Shown here: positions 36,739 through 45,314 of the stretch, piece after piece | Layout: each line of letters begins with the position of its first letter | Numbering within the stretch: the first letter of the stretch is position 1 | Assembly: GCA_021776655.1 (NCBI GenBank) | Contig: JAJFFK010000004.1 | Coordinates: 1 to 64,000, forward strand | Direction: 5' to 3' | Length of the DNA stretch: 64,000 bases | DNA from: Henriciella sp. | GTDB lineage: Bacteria; Pseudomonadota; Alphaproteobacteria; Caulobacterales; Hyphomonadaceae | Notes under the pieces: generated by a model | Seen by the model: only the letters and a program-made list of their open reading frames with translations | Database searches by the model: none | What the model was told of the DNA's origin: nothing | Position numbers and translations under genes: made by a program

Positions 36739-37875
36739 ATGCCCGTCATGAATTTTCTGAACACCTGTATTTTTGACCATGGCGCGATTGGCAAACTGGA
36801 AGCCGCGCTGAAGGGTTACGGGGTTTCCAAGCCACTCATCGTGACCGATCCAGGCATCAAGGCTGTCGGCTTGCTCGACACTGTACTTGGCGCGCTCGGC
36901 GCGGTTAAGGCGGCGCATGTGTTTACCGATACGGTGGCCAATCCGACCGAGGATCAGGCGATTGAAGTCGCCGGCATTTACATGAACTCAGGCGCAGACA
37001 GCGTGATTGCGCTGGGCGGCGGATCAAGTATGGATCTGGCCAAGGCGATGCTGCTAATCGCCAGTCATGGCGGGAACTTATCCGACTATGCTGCGATCTC
37101 CGGCGGCGGCAGAAAAATCAAGAAGATGGCGCCAATGATTGCTATTCCGACCACTGCCGGCACCGGATCGGAAGTGTCGGTTGGCGCAATTACGACGATG
37201 AATAATGGCCGCAAGGAAACGTTTGCGTCGCCCTTCCTGATCCCGGATACAGCGATCTGTGACCCCGATCTGACCCTCGGCCTTCCGGCTGGATTGACCG
37301 CTGCAACAGGGATGGACGCGGTGACACACTGTATCGAAGCGGTGCTGACCCCGGCGCTGAACCCGCCCGCTGAAGGGGTCGGATATGATGGCCTGAACCG
37401 GGCTTTAAGAAACGGTGCATTGAAGCGTGCTGTAGCTGATGGCAGCGATAAGGATGCACGCTGGAACATGATGATGGCGAGCTATGAGGGCGCATTGGCG
37501 TTCACCAAGGGGCTTGGCGGGGTGCATGCAATGTCGCACGCAGCCGGGCGGTTGAAAGAGAAGAAGCTGCACCACGGCACGCTGAACGCAATCTTTCTGC
37601 CGCACTTTCTGCGCTTGCATGACGGCGCTGCGCCAGAGAAATATGCCCGGTTGAAATTCGCTATGGGATTGAAAGACAACGATAATCTCGGCGATGCGAT
37701 TGATCAGCTGAACGCCGATATTGGCATTCCCACGACCCTTAGCGCGATCGGGGTTGAGGCGTCTGACGGCCCCGGCATTGTCGAGTTCGCGCTGGCAGAT
37801 CTGGCTCATTTCGGTAATCCGCGTGAGGTCACCCAAGCTGATTATGAGAGACTGTTCGAGCTGGCTTTAGGCTAA
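36739..37875 (+). CDS. iron-containing (group III) alcohol dehydrogenase
   Basis: The NAD-binding region has ALGGGSSMDLAKAM, and the family signature is PTTAGTGSEVS. Metal ligands are visible as Asp and His in DAVTHCIEA, then His residues in GGVHAMSHAAGRLKEKKLHHG. It probably oxidises an alcohol or reduces an aldehyde with NAD(P); relatives include 4-hydroxybutyrate and lactaldehyde dehydrogenases. The length of 378 aa is normal. It is divergent from the peptide ABC ATPase gene across 161 bp, in which I see nothing distinctive. Confidence 0.9.
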   Translation: MPVMNFLNTCIFDHGAIGKLEAALKGYGVSKPLIVTDPGIKAVGLLDTVLGALGAVKAAHVFTDTVANPTEDQAIEVAGIYMNSGADSVIALGGGSSMDLAKAMLLIASHGGNLSDYAAISGGGRKIKKMAPMIAIPTTAGTGSEVSVGAITTMNNGRKETFASPFLIPDTAICDPDLTLGLPAGLTAATGMDAVTHCIEAVLTPALNPPAEGVGYDGLNRALRNGALKRAVADGSDKDARWNMMMASYEGALAFTKGLGGVHAMSHAAGRLKEKKLHHGTLNAIFLPHFLRLHDGAAPEKYARLKFAMGLKDNDNLGDAIDQLNADIGIPTTLSAIGVEASDGPGIVEFALADLAHFGNPREVTQADYERLFELALG

Positions 37876-37962
37876 ATTTGCCAAATTTGCATACGTTTAT
37901 GTGCCCGATGAGCGCCCGAAAGGTGCTGGATAGCTGTAGGATCCCTGTTGGATCGAATTTGC

Positions 37963-38535
37963 CTAGCCTGAAAAACTGAACGGGCTGTCCAAATCGGCCA
38001 GACCGGGCCAGTTAAAGTCGCGCCCGGCCATCACCACATCTTGCGGTTTTGGCCAGTCAATCGCCGCCTCGACATCGGCCCAGAACAAGCCGCCCTCGAT
38101 TTCAGGCGCATAGGGCGCGCTAACCTTGTAAGCGACCCGCGTATCAGTTCGCAGGGTTTGATAACCGTGCGCGAAACCTTCCGGCACATAGAGCTGCTCG
38201 CCGCCTTTTGCGCTCAAATGCACACCGAGGCTTTTGCCATAGGTCGGCGAGCCTTTTCGAATGTCGACAATCGCATCGAAAATCTCACCGCGCACACAGT
38301 GGACAAGCTTGGCTTGGGCTTGCGGCGGAGCCTGAAAATGCAAGCCCCGTAATGTGCCGGGGGCCGCAGAAAAAGCCTCATTGTCCTGCACCCAGACGGT
38401 CTCGGGCAGACCCGCCTCGGCCCAATCAGCTGCGCTCCAGACCTGCGCAAACCAACCGCGATCATCGCCGTTTCGCTTGGGCGTGATCAGCGCCGGGCCG
38501 GGAAGATCGAAGCGAGTGACGGTAAGGTTTGACAT
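37963..38535 (-). CDS. rfbC: dTDP-4-dehydrorhamnose 3,5-epimerase family protein
   Basis: This is an RmlC-type cupin. Conserved segments are RGWFAQVW, LRGLHFQAPP (active-site His), KLVHCVRGEIFDAIVDIRKGSPTYG, LYVPEGFAHGYQTL and the tyrosine in RVAYKVSAPYAPE. The family epimerises dTDP-4-keto-6-deoxyglucose for rhamnose synthesis. The rmlA, rmlB and rmlD genes are absent from the window, so it either completes a pathway encoded elsewhere or acts on another nucleotide sugar. It is convergent with the alcohol dehydrogenase gene. Confidence 0.88.
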   Translation of the reverse strand: MSNLTVTRFDLPGPALITPKRNGDDRGWFAQVWSAADWAEAGLPETVWVQDNEAFSAAPGTLRGLHFQAPPQAQAKLVHCVRGEIFDAIVDIRKGSPTYGKSLGVHLSAKGGEQLYVPEGFAHGYQTLRTDTRVAYKVSAPYAPEIEGGLFWADVEAAIDWPKPQDVVMAGRDFNWPGLADLDSPFSFSG

Positions 38536-38711
38536 GGCGATGCGGTGGCCGAATGTGTGGGGGAAGTCAAGCTGGCGAAGGTGTTAAAGGTGTCCGTTGC
38601 TTGTGAGCCCAGACTTGGGTCATGGCGCACGCGCCGCTTGGTGCGGGTTTCTCCTTTCTTGAATAAGAAGAGTCCGCTCCCGGCGTCGGAAGGGGACGAA
38701 ACGCACACTCT

Positions 38712-38737
38712 CCGTTTCCCCTGCGCAGGGGAAACGG
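38712..38737. repeat. perfect 26-bp palindrome
   Basis: Arms CCGTTTCCCC and its complement enclose TGCGCA, making the whole 26 bp self-complementary. It lies 16 bp beyond the stop of the GST-like gene, read on the minus strand. It has no U-tract, so it is a weak terminator candidate or another dispersed palindromic element; flanking DNA (38640-38700) also looks repeat-like. Confidence 0.55.
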
Positions 38738-38752
38738 GAAGTTTATGGGGCG

Positions 38753-39841
38753 TCAGGCGAGGCAGAGTTTATAGTTTCGGCGTTCCAGCTTTGCCGCAAG
38801 CGTGAACTTGTTCAGGGCATTGCCGCCGACCTTGCCAAGCATGTCTTCGGCGCGGCTGCGGTCTTCGGAGCTGAGCCTGTCGCGCGCGTCCAGGGCCGTC
38901 TGCAGGCGCAGCAGCGAGAACGTGCGGGCCATGCAAATGCCGCTATGGCCACCTGTGGTGAACGCCGTCATGTCGAAGCCGCGCGGCAGTTCTTCCTGCG
39001 ACTGCGCGTCCTTGGCCCAAGCGGCGAGCATCGTATCGGTGGCGAGCAGGACTGGGAGCTGTTCGCCCATCTGCCGCGCCAGAATCGGCAACAGGGTGTC
39101 GGGGATCTGATCACCCGATAGCAGTGGGCCAGAGCTTGGTGCGCCTGCCATCAGACGCTCAACCCAGGCGGCAACGCGCGGCGCGATACGCTGCATCAGG
39201 TCGCCCGTATAGGGGTCGCGGTACTGATGCGCGTAGAGCGGGCCATAGAGGGCGAAATCAGCCAACGAGGCCTGGCCGCCGAAAACATAATCGTGGCGTT
39301 CCAAATGCGCAGAAAAGTCGGCGAGGAAAGCCTCATATGACGCCTCAATGCCGGGACTGGTCACGTCACTAACCCCAAGCAGCGGCACAAAAGCGCGAAA
39401 GCGTCCGCCAACCACTTTGCCGGCCTCATACTGTTCTTCCGGCGTGCCATCGGGGGCAGCGGATTTGCCAAACTGGCTATAGATCCAGTCTTCATTGTGG
39501 TTCCAGCGATAATGCATCGCTGGAATGATCAGCCATTCGTCGGCAAATAACTGGATCAGATATGAGACAAACCGTTGCACAGCGCCCTCGGGCAGGACAG
39601 CGGGGGTCGGCTGGCTGGCCTCTATGTCTGCGATAATGTCGGCGGTGTCCTGAACGATCCGGTCATCCGGGGTCTTGACCACCGGGATCACCGGCCAGCC
39701 GACCTTGGCGACGATGACGTTGCGCATCACGTCCGGGGTTGGTGGGTATTCGGTATAGTCGACGCCCTTCCAGTCGAGATAGGCGCGGGCCTTGCCGCTG
39801 AAATAACTCATTTGAGACCCGTACAATGTGTAATTTGTCAT
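38753..39841 (-). CDS. glutathione S-transferase-like protein with C-terminal extension
   Basis: The N-terminal thioredoxin-fold GST domain (about residues 1-75) reads YTLYGSQMSYFSGKARAYLDW ... VGWPVIPVVKTPDDRIVQDTADI, including the cis-Pro and the glutathione-contact region. An all-helical GST C-domain follows (about 85-235; HDYVFGGQASLADFALYGPL). Unlike typical GSTs of about 210 aa, roughly 125 more residues follow, with HSGICMARTFSLLRLQ and a basic end. The substrate is unknown. It starts at ATG 39841, divergent from the tol operon. Confidence 0.82.
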   Translation of the reverse strand: MTNYTLYGSQMSYFSGKARAYLDWKGVDYTEYPPTPDVMRNVIVAKVGWPVIPVVKTPDDRIVQDTADIIADIEASQPTPAVLPEGAVQRFVSYLIQLFADEWLIIPAMHYRWNHNEDWIYSQFGKSAAPDGTPEEQYEAGKVVGGRFRAFVPLLGVSDVTSPGIEASYEAFLADFSAHLERHDYVFGGQASLADFALYGPLYAHQYRDPYTGDLMQRIAPRVAAWVERLMAGAPSSGPLLSGDQIPDTLLPILARQMGEQLPVLLATDTMLAAWAKDAQSQEELPRGFDMTAFTTGGHSGICMARTFSLLRLQTALDARDRLSSEDRSRAEDMLGKVGGNALNKFTLAAKLERRNYKLCLA

Positions 39842-40060
39842 GTTGCCGCTTTCTCATCTGTGTTTCCAGTTAGGCCGACCCTTCGAATTTGGCCAGTCAC
39901 GTCCTCGCGTTAACGCGTGGCGAGGTTTCGTTAACCCTATCGGTGCATTGCAGTTAAGAACTGCAGGTTGACGGCGCAGCGTCACGTTTCCGCCCGATTC
40001 TCTGACGATAGGTACAGCTACCCTTGTCGCGGGCACGTTTGTCCCGAACGCAACTGATGA

Positions 40061-40780
40061 ATGGACGTTTTTGAAATGGAAGAACAAGCCCTCAGCGAAG
40101 TGGCCTCCGAGGCCACGTTTTCCCTGTTTGGACTGCTCGCCGATGCGGATATTGTGGTTCAGATGGTGCTGCTTGTCCTCCTGATTTCCAGTATTTGGTC
40201 GTGGGCCGTGGTCGCCGAGAAGACCTTCTCAATCGGCGGCGCACGCAAGAAAGCACAGGAATTTGAAGAGGCGTTCTGGGGCGGGCGCTCTGACGAGTTT
40301 GAGATGCGACCGGGCCAGGCGCCAAACAATGCCGGCGCACGTCTGTTCGCCGCGATCTCACGCGAATGGCGCGATGCCAAATCGATCAGCATTGTCGAGC
40401 ATGGCACGTTGGTCGCGCGGGCAGAGCGCTCGATGCGAGCGACCGTGGACCGCGAGATCACGCGGGTCAGCGGCGGCCTCGGTGTGCTCGCCACCATCGG
40501 CTCGGTCTCGGCCTTTATTGGCCTGTTCGGCACGGTTTGGGGGATCATGAACGCGTTCATGAACATCTCCGCCAAGCAAGACCCGAGCCTCGCCGTTGTC
40601 GCCGGGCCGATTGCCGAGGCATTGTTTGCCACCGGCATGGGCCTTGTCGCGGCGATCCCGGCGGTGATTTTCTACAACAAGTTTTCCGGCGACATCAACC
40701 GCTACGCCGATGGCCTAGATGCGTTCGCGCAGGACATTCTGGTGCGTCTGTCGCGCCGTGCCAGCGACGGGAATTCCTAG
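40061..40780 (+). CDS. tolQ: Tol-Pal system proton channel subunit TolQ
   Basis: TolQ forms with TolR the proton-driven motor of the Tol-Pal system. Three membrane segments are visible: VVQMVLLVLLISSIWSWAVV, a second in GVLATIGSVSAFIGLFGTVWG and a third in ALFATGMGLVAAIPAVIFYNKF. The sequence GLFGTVWGIMNAF is the conserved motor signature. ATG 40061 is used; an in-frame ATG at 40076 is also possible, and neither has a strong SD. It is first in tolQRAB-pal-cpoB, so the promoter should be in 39842-40060. Confidence 0.96.
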   Translation: MDVFEMEEQALSEVASEATFSLFGLLADADIVVQMVLLVLLISSIWSWAVVAEKTFSIGGARKKAQEFEEAFWGGRSDEFEMRPGQAPNNAGARLFAAISREWRDAKSISIVEHGTLVARAERSMRATVDREITRVSGGLGVLATIGSVSAFIGLFGTVWGIMNAFMNISAKQDPSLAVVAGPIAEALFATGMGLVAAIPAVIFYNKFSGDINRYADGLDAFAQDILVRLSRRASDGNS

Positions 40781-40783
40781 GTC

Positions 40784-41230
40784 ATGGCGGGTTCGACAGG
40801 ACAGGGCAATGCCCGGCGCGGTCGGCGCGCGATGAATGCCGAGATCAACGTGACCCCGATGGTCGACGTTATGCTGGTGCTGCTGATCGTGTTCATGATT
40901 ACCGCGCCGCTGCTGACCAAGGGGGTAGATGTTGTGCTACCGAAAGCCGCTGCGGTTACGCTACCAGCGCCAACCGAAGCGCCATTGTCAGTCAGCGTCA
41001 CTGCGAATGGCAGTGTGTTCGTTCAAGAAACCGAGATCGAGATTGATGCGCTGGCCTCACAATTGCTGGCCATTGCTGGCGAGGGTTACGAGTCGAAAAT
41101 CTATGTTCGCGGTGACCAGGATGTCGCCTATGGCCAGGTCATGATCGTGTTGACCCGGATGCAGCAGGCCGGTTTCCGCAATGTTTCGCTGGTGACTGAC
41201 CCAAAAGCGCAATTCAGGGTGGACAGATAG
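40784..41230 (+). CDS. tolR: Tol-Pal system protein TolR
   Basis: TolR has one membrane helix (MVDVMLVLLIVFMITAPLL) with the motor aspartate in NVTPMVDVMLVLLIVF. A periplasmic ExbD/TolR domain follows (KIYVRGDQDVAYGQVMIVLTRMQQAGF). The N-terminus is basic (GNARRGRRAMNAEIN). The gene starts 3 bp after tolQ and ends 4 bp before tolA. Confidence 0.96.
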   Translation: MAGSTGQGNARRGRRAMNAEINVTPMVDVMLVLLIVFMITAPLLTKGVDVVLPKAAAVTLPAPTEAPLSVSVTANGSVFVQETEIEIDALASQLLAIAGEGYESKIYVRGDQDVAYGQVMIVLTRMQQAGFRNVSLVTDPKAQFRVDR

Positions 41231-41234
41231 CGCC

Positions 41235-42134
41235 ATGATCCGCGGACTGCCTGCTTCGATCGTCTTTCACGCTGCAGTGCTTGGACTGGGCTATGTCAGC
41301 TGGCCATTCCTGTCCGCGACGACGGGTTTTGAAAGCGAGAGCATTCTGGTGCCGATCGAGCTGGTTGATATTGGCGCACTGAACAATATCGCGCCGGTGC
41401 TACGCCCGGAGCCTGAACCGGAAGAAGAGATCGTACCGGAAGTCGCCGAGGAAGAGCCGGAAGAGGTTCCTGAGGACGAGCCTGAGCCGGTCGACGAAAC
41501 CCTGCCCGAAGACGAAATTGATACAGCCAGCGAGCAAGAGACGCCCGAAGAGGTCACGCCTGAAGAGGTTGTACCCGACTTTGAGGCAACCCCAGAAGAG
41601 ACCGAAGACCCGGAGCCCGAACCTGAAACCCCCAAGCCAGTGGTACAGGAACCCGATCTGCTCGATGATTTGCTGAATGAGGCCGACAGCACGTTTGTAA
41701 GCCAACGCCAAACCCGGCGCGATCGTGAAACCCCGGAACCTGTCATCCAGCCCTTGCTCGAAGATACCCCGCCGACGCCGCAAGAGGTCCGGCGCGGCGC
41801 GGGAGAACGCACCGCTAACACGGCGCGGCTGGAATCTCTGCTATACAATCAAATCTATAATTGCTGGGATGGCGTAGATGACCAACCCAATTCCGAAACA
41901 CTGAATGTGCGGATGTCGATTGAGCTTGATGACAATGGCTATCTGATGGGCCGAATCAACATGATTGAACCAAGTCGCGATCCCGTTGGCCGTTCGCCAA
42001 TGCGTGTAGCGGTCGAACGTGCCCGCCGCGCGGTTCAAAGGTGCGCCCCGTATAATCTACCCAAACAGGAATATGCTGAATGGCGAGAGATTAATATCAA
42101 TCTCGGACCCGCATTCGAGCCAACAAAGAAATAA
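41235..42134 (+). CDS. tolA: TolA-like envelope protein with acidic Pro/Glu linker
   Basis: Position in the tol operon and architecture identify TolA: one N-terminal membrane segment (LPASIVFHAAVLGLGYVSWPF), a long linker (about residues 55-165) and a C-terminal domain ending ARRAVQRCAPYNLPKQEYAEW. That C-terminal segment is typical of alphaproteobacterial TolA. The linker is strongly acidic and proline-rich (PEPEPEEEIVPEVAEEEPEE), unlike the Lys/Ala-rich helical linker of enterobacterial TolA, so it is likely extended rather than helical. Two Cys (NCWDG and RCAP) may form a disulfide. Confidence 0.88.
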   Translation: MIRGLPASIVFHAAVLGLGYVSWPFLSATTGFESESILVPIELVDIGALNNIAPVLRPEPEPEEEIVPEVAEEEPEEVPEDEPEPVDETLPEDEIDTASEQETPEEVTPEEVVPDFEATPEETEDPEPEPETPKPVVQEPDLLDDLLNEADSTFVSQRQTRRDRETPEPVIQPLLEDTPPTPQEVRRGAGERTANTARLESLLYNQIYNCWDGVDDQPNSETLNVRMSIELDDNGYLMGRINMIEPSRDPVGRSPMRVAVERARRAVQRCAPYNLPKQEYAEWREININLGPAFEPTKK

Positions 42135-42152
42135 ATCCAGGAGAGACCCGCC

Positions 42153-43526
42153 ATGATGAAACGACTTTTTGCTGCCCTTGCGCTAGGCATGGCGGTGTTC
42201 GCGCCGGTCGCGACCGCCCAGCTTGAGGTGAATATCGCTCGCGGTAACTTGAAACCGACCCCAATCGCGATCCCTGATTTCGAGATTATCGGGGTTGATC
42301 CCGATATTGCGCGCCAGATCAGTGATGTGATCCGCGCCGACCTGACCTCAACCGGCCTGTTCACCATCGTCCCGGAAGCCGCGCACATTCAGAGAGACCT
42401 CGATATCGAGGTCGCCCCGCGCTTCGCCGACTGGAAAATCATCAAAGCTGACGCGCTGATTATCGGCTCAATCGAACAGATTGTCCGCGACGGTAATCCA
42501 CTGCTGCGCGGATCGGTGCGGATGTGGGATGTTTATGGCGAAGAATTAATGCGGTTCGAGGATTCAAACGGGCGACAGGTCTCTGGTCGCCGCTTCACCA
42601 CCACGCCGGAAGACCTGCGCCGGATCGCGCACAAAATCTCTGATGCGATCTATACCCGCCTGACCGGCGAAACCGGTTATTTCGATACGCGTATCGTCTA
42701 TATCGCCGAGACGGGTTCAAAACTGGCCCGGATCAAGCGGTTGGCAATCATGGATGCGGACGGCGCGAATGTACAATATTTAACCAGCGGCAAGTTCACC
42801 GTCCTGACCCCGCGCTTTTCGCCTGAGGCCCAGCAGATCACCTATATGTCGTATGAAGGCGGCCTGCCGCGTGTCTATCTGTATGACTTGCGGCGCGGAC
42901 GTCAGGAAGTGCTAGCTAATTTCCGCAGTATGACCTTTGCGCCGCGCTTCTCTCGTGACGGTGGCTCGGTGCTGCTGACCCAGGCTGTGGATGGCAATTC
43001 CGATATCCATATTCGCAACCTGAACACTGGCGAGACCCGCCGCCTGACCGATCATCCAGCGATTGATACTTCACCAAGCATGTCGCCGGATGGCCGCGAA
43101 GTTGTGTTCAATTCAGACCGCGGCGGCAGCCCGCAACTGTATATCATGAACGCGGATGGCTCGACCCGCACCTGCCCCTCTGGCGGACGTGATGTTGCCT
43201 GCCGGATCACCTTTGGCGCCGGGCGATATTCGACCCCGGTATGGAGCCCGCGCGGCGATCTGATCGCGTTTACAAAACAGACCGGAGGCCGGTTCCATAT
43301 CGGTGTGATCGGTATCGATGGCAGCGGCGAACGCCTGCTCACCGAATCATATCTTGATGAAGGCCCCGATTGGTCGCCAAATGGCCGTGTGATCACGTTT
43401 TTCCGCGAGCGTGCGCCCGGTGCATCGCCTGGATTATGGTCGGTTGACCTGACCGGCCGCAACCTGCGCCGCCTGCCAACACCAACCGATGCATCCGATC
43501 CAGCCTGGTCGCCATTGCTACGCTAA
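42153..43526 (+). CDS. tolB: Tol-Pal system periplasmic protein TolB
   Basis: A signal peptide ends at PVATAQL. The TolB N-terminal domain follows (RGNLKPTPIAIPDFEIIG ... IRADLTSTGLF). A six-bladed beta-propeller has repeated SPDGREVVFNSDRGGSPQLY-type blades. TolB interacts with Pal. The length of 457 aa is typical. The gene is 18 bp after tolA, with GGAG before ATG 42153. Confidence 0.97.
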   Translation: MMKRLFAALALGMAVFAPVATAQLEVNIARGNLKPTPIAIPDFEIIGVDPDIARQISDVIRADLTSTGLFTIVPEAAHIQRDLDIEVAPRFADWKIIKADALIIGSIEQIVRDGNPLLRGSVRMWDVYGEELMRFEDSNGRQVSGRRFTTTPEDLRRIAHKISDAIYTRLTGETGYFDTRIVYIAETGSKLARIKRLAIMDADGANVQYLTSGKFTVLTPRFSPEAQQITYMSYEGGLPRVYLYDLRRGRQEVLANFRSMTFAPRFSRDGGSVLLTQAVDGNSDIHIRNLNTGETRRLTDHPAIDTSPSMSPDGREVVFNSDRGGSPQLYIMNADGSTRTCPSGGRDVACRITFGAGRYSTPVWSPRGDLIAFTKQTGGRFHIGVIGIDGSGERLLTESYLDEGPDWSPNGRVITFFRERAPGASPGLWSVDLTGRNLRRLPTPTDASDPAWSPLLR

Positions 43527-43652
43527 GCGGCAAAACAGCCCAAGCTGCAATCAGGCGGGCGATTCGATTTAAAAAATGCGTTATGTTGGCCACGAAGTTG
43601 ACAAATTCGGTGCCTAGTGCACCCAATACTGAACCTAGCAAGGAGTAATAAC

Positions 43653-44204
43653 ATGCGCCGTCTAATCATGTCGTCTGCGTCTCTCGCACTTATTATTGGG
43701 GCGGCTGCATGTGCAGCGACCCCACCACCGGCCCCTGCGCCTGATCCAGAACCTGAAGTGGTTGTTGAGCCAGAGCCAGAAATTGTCGAAATCATCGAAG
43801 AAGCTCTTCCAGTTGTGGCCACTGGCCCAACCGCCGGCTCACTGGCTGATTTCAACGTCAATGTTGGTGACCGGGTCTATTTTGATCTTGACCAGTACCG
43901 CCTGAACGGTGACGCACAGGACGTTCTGCGTCGTCAGGCCGCTTGGCTTGGCGCTTATCCAAACGTCAGCATCATGGTTGCTGGCAATTGTGACGAACGC
44001 GGCACCCGCGAATATAACCTCGCTTTGGGTGAGCGTCGCGCCTCAATCGTCAAGACCTATCTGGTCGATCTCGGCGTCGATCCTGCCCGCATTCAAACCG
44101 TGTCATATGGCAAAGAGCGTCCGCTCGCAGTTGGCGCAAATGAAAGCGCCTGGCAGCAGAACCGTAACGGTTTCACGCAGATTATTGATGGCGCGGTTGG
44201 ATAA
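43653..44204 (+). CDS. pal: peptidoglycan-associated lipoprotein Pal
   Basis: Pal is the outer-membrane lipoprotein that binds peptidoglycan and TolB. The signal MRRLIMSSASLALIIGAAAC ends in a slightly atypical AAAC lipobox. An acidic Pro/Glu tether follows. The OmpA-like domain has VYFDLDQYRLNGDAQDVL and NCDERGTREYNLALGERRA, with the expected Asp and Arg for diaminopimelate binding. ATG 43653 has AGGAG 7 nt upstream. A Rho-independent terminator follows. Confidence 0.96.
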   Translation: MRRLIMSSASLALIIGAAACAATPPPAPAPDPEPEVVVEPEPEIVEIIEEALPVVATGPTAGSLADFNVNVGDRVYFDLDQYRLNGDAQDVLRRQAAWLGAYPNVSIMVAGNCDERGTREYNLALGERRASIVKTYLVDLGVDPARIQTVSYGKERPLAVGANESAWQQNRNGFTQIIDGAVG

Positions 44205-44231
44205 ACCTACCCATTGTTAACGGAATGATTA

Positions 44232-44266
44232 GGCCGGGTGCCATATTTTGGCCCCGGCCTTTTCTT
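44232..44266 (+). terminator. Rho-independent terminator after pal
   Basis: GGCCGGG (44232-44238) pairs with CCCGGCC (44253-44259) around a 14-nt loop, followed by TTTTCTTATTT. It lies 28 bp past the pal stop and before cpoB, so cpoB probably receives only partial read-through or has its own promoter. Confidence 0.75.
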
Positions 44267-44309
44267 ATTTGTGTGTTTGATCACCAATTTTGCCCGTGGA
44301 GCTGCCAAT

Positions 44310-45311
44310 ATGATGCGCATTCTAATCGTCCCTGCCTTGCTGGTCACGGCCGCCCTGTTGTCAATGCCTGCCGACGCACAGCGGCGCGGCGCAGAGATCT
44401 CGCAAGGGGTGACCAGTGGCCAGATGGCAGAGACGACCGAACAATTGCGCCTCGCGAATGCCGAGCTTGGCGCCCGCCTGACCGGGCTTGAGGCTGACCG
44501 TGCGGCCCTTAATGGACAGGTAGAAACACTGGAATTCCTGCTCTCGCAGTCACGCGACCAGATCAACCAGATGCAAGCCGACGACGCCGAAATCGGGCGC
44601 TTGATTGACCGTCTGGATCGCCAGCTTGAGGATCAAGCCAGCCGTATCGACGCCTTGGAAGGGCGGCTTGCCGTGTCGGATGCTGCCCGCAATGATGTAA
44701 ATGCCAAGGAAATGGGCATTGAGCCGCTGTCTGGCGAGGCTGGGCTCAGCCAAGGACTGGATACTGGAAAATCTGACGAAGACCAGTTCGAAGCGGCGGG
44801 CACCGCTGCAGCGGCTGGCCCAACACGGATCGGCCGGGCAGCGCCCGCTTCTGACCTCGAAGAAAAGCCCGATGCCTTGCCGCAGGGCACACTCGGAACC
44901 CTTTCAGCAAGCGCTCTGCCAGGCCAAGCCGGCCCACTATTTGCCGAGGCGAAATCACGGCTATTACAATTTGATTATGCAGGCGCGGAAGCCGCATTTC
45001 GGTCCTTCCTCGATCAGTTCGGCGATGACCCGCAGGCCGGTGAAGCGCAATACTGGCTCGGCGAAGTACTGTACCAACAGGACGCATATGCCGCATCTGG
45101 CCAGGCTTATACGCAGATGATCCGGCAATATCCCGAGGATCCGCGCGCGCCGGAAGCGCTCGCCAAGCTGGCCCGCTCGATGCGCCTGATTGGCGATACA
45201 ACCAAAGCCTGCAACGCCCTCAATATTTTGCCGCAGCGCTACCCTGATGCCTCTGGTGTGACGCGAAATCTCGCCGCTGGTGAGCGGGTGCGGTCGGGCT
45301 GCGATACTTAA
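44310..45311 (+). CDS. cpoB: cell division coordinator CpoB (YbgF)
   Basis: A signal peptide (MMRILIVPALLVTAALLSMPADA) precedes an N-terminal trimerising coiled coil (about residues 40-120, EQLRLANAELGARLTGLEADRAAL). The C-terminal TPR region contains LFAEAKSRLLQFDYAGAEAAF, DPQAGEAQYWLGEVLYQQDAY and YPEDPRAPEALAKLARSM, typical of YbgF. The protein links Tol-Pal to peptidoglycan synthesis at constriction. The start at 44310 is chosen because the signal peptide begins there; the frame opens at 44238. Confidence 0.92.
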   Translation: MMRILIVPALLVTAALLSMPADAQRRGAEISQGVTSGQMAETTEQLRLANAELGARLTGLEADRAALNGQVETLEFLLSQSRDQINQMQADDAEIGRLIDRLDRQLEDQASRIDALEGRLAVSDAARNDVNAKEMGIEPLSGEAGLSQGLDTGKSDEDQFEAAGTAAAAGPTRIGRAAPASDLEEKPDALPQGTLGTLSASALPGQAGPLFAEAKSRLLQFDYAGAEAAFRSFLDQFGDDPQAGEAQYWLGEVLYQQDAYAASGQAYTQMIRQYPEDPRAPEALAKLARSMRLIGDTTKACNALNILPQRYPDASGVTRNLAAGERVRSGCDT

Positions 45312-45314
45312 CCA

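Noticed and set aside
37963-38535. An O-antigen or rhamnose biosynthesis locus
   Set aside because: Only the RmlC-like gene is present; no rmlA, rmlB, rmlD or glycosyltransferase genes surround it.
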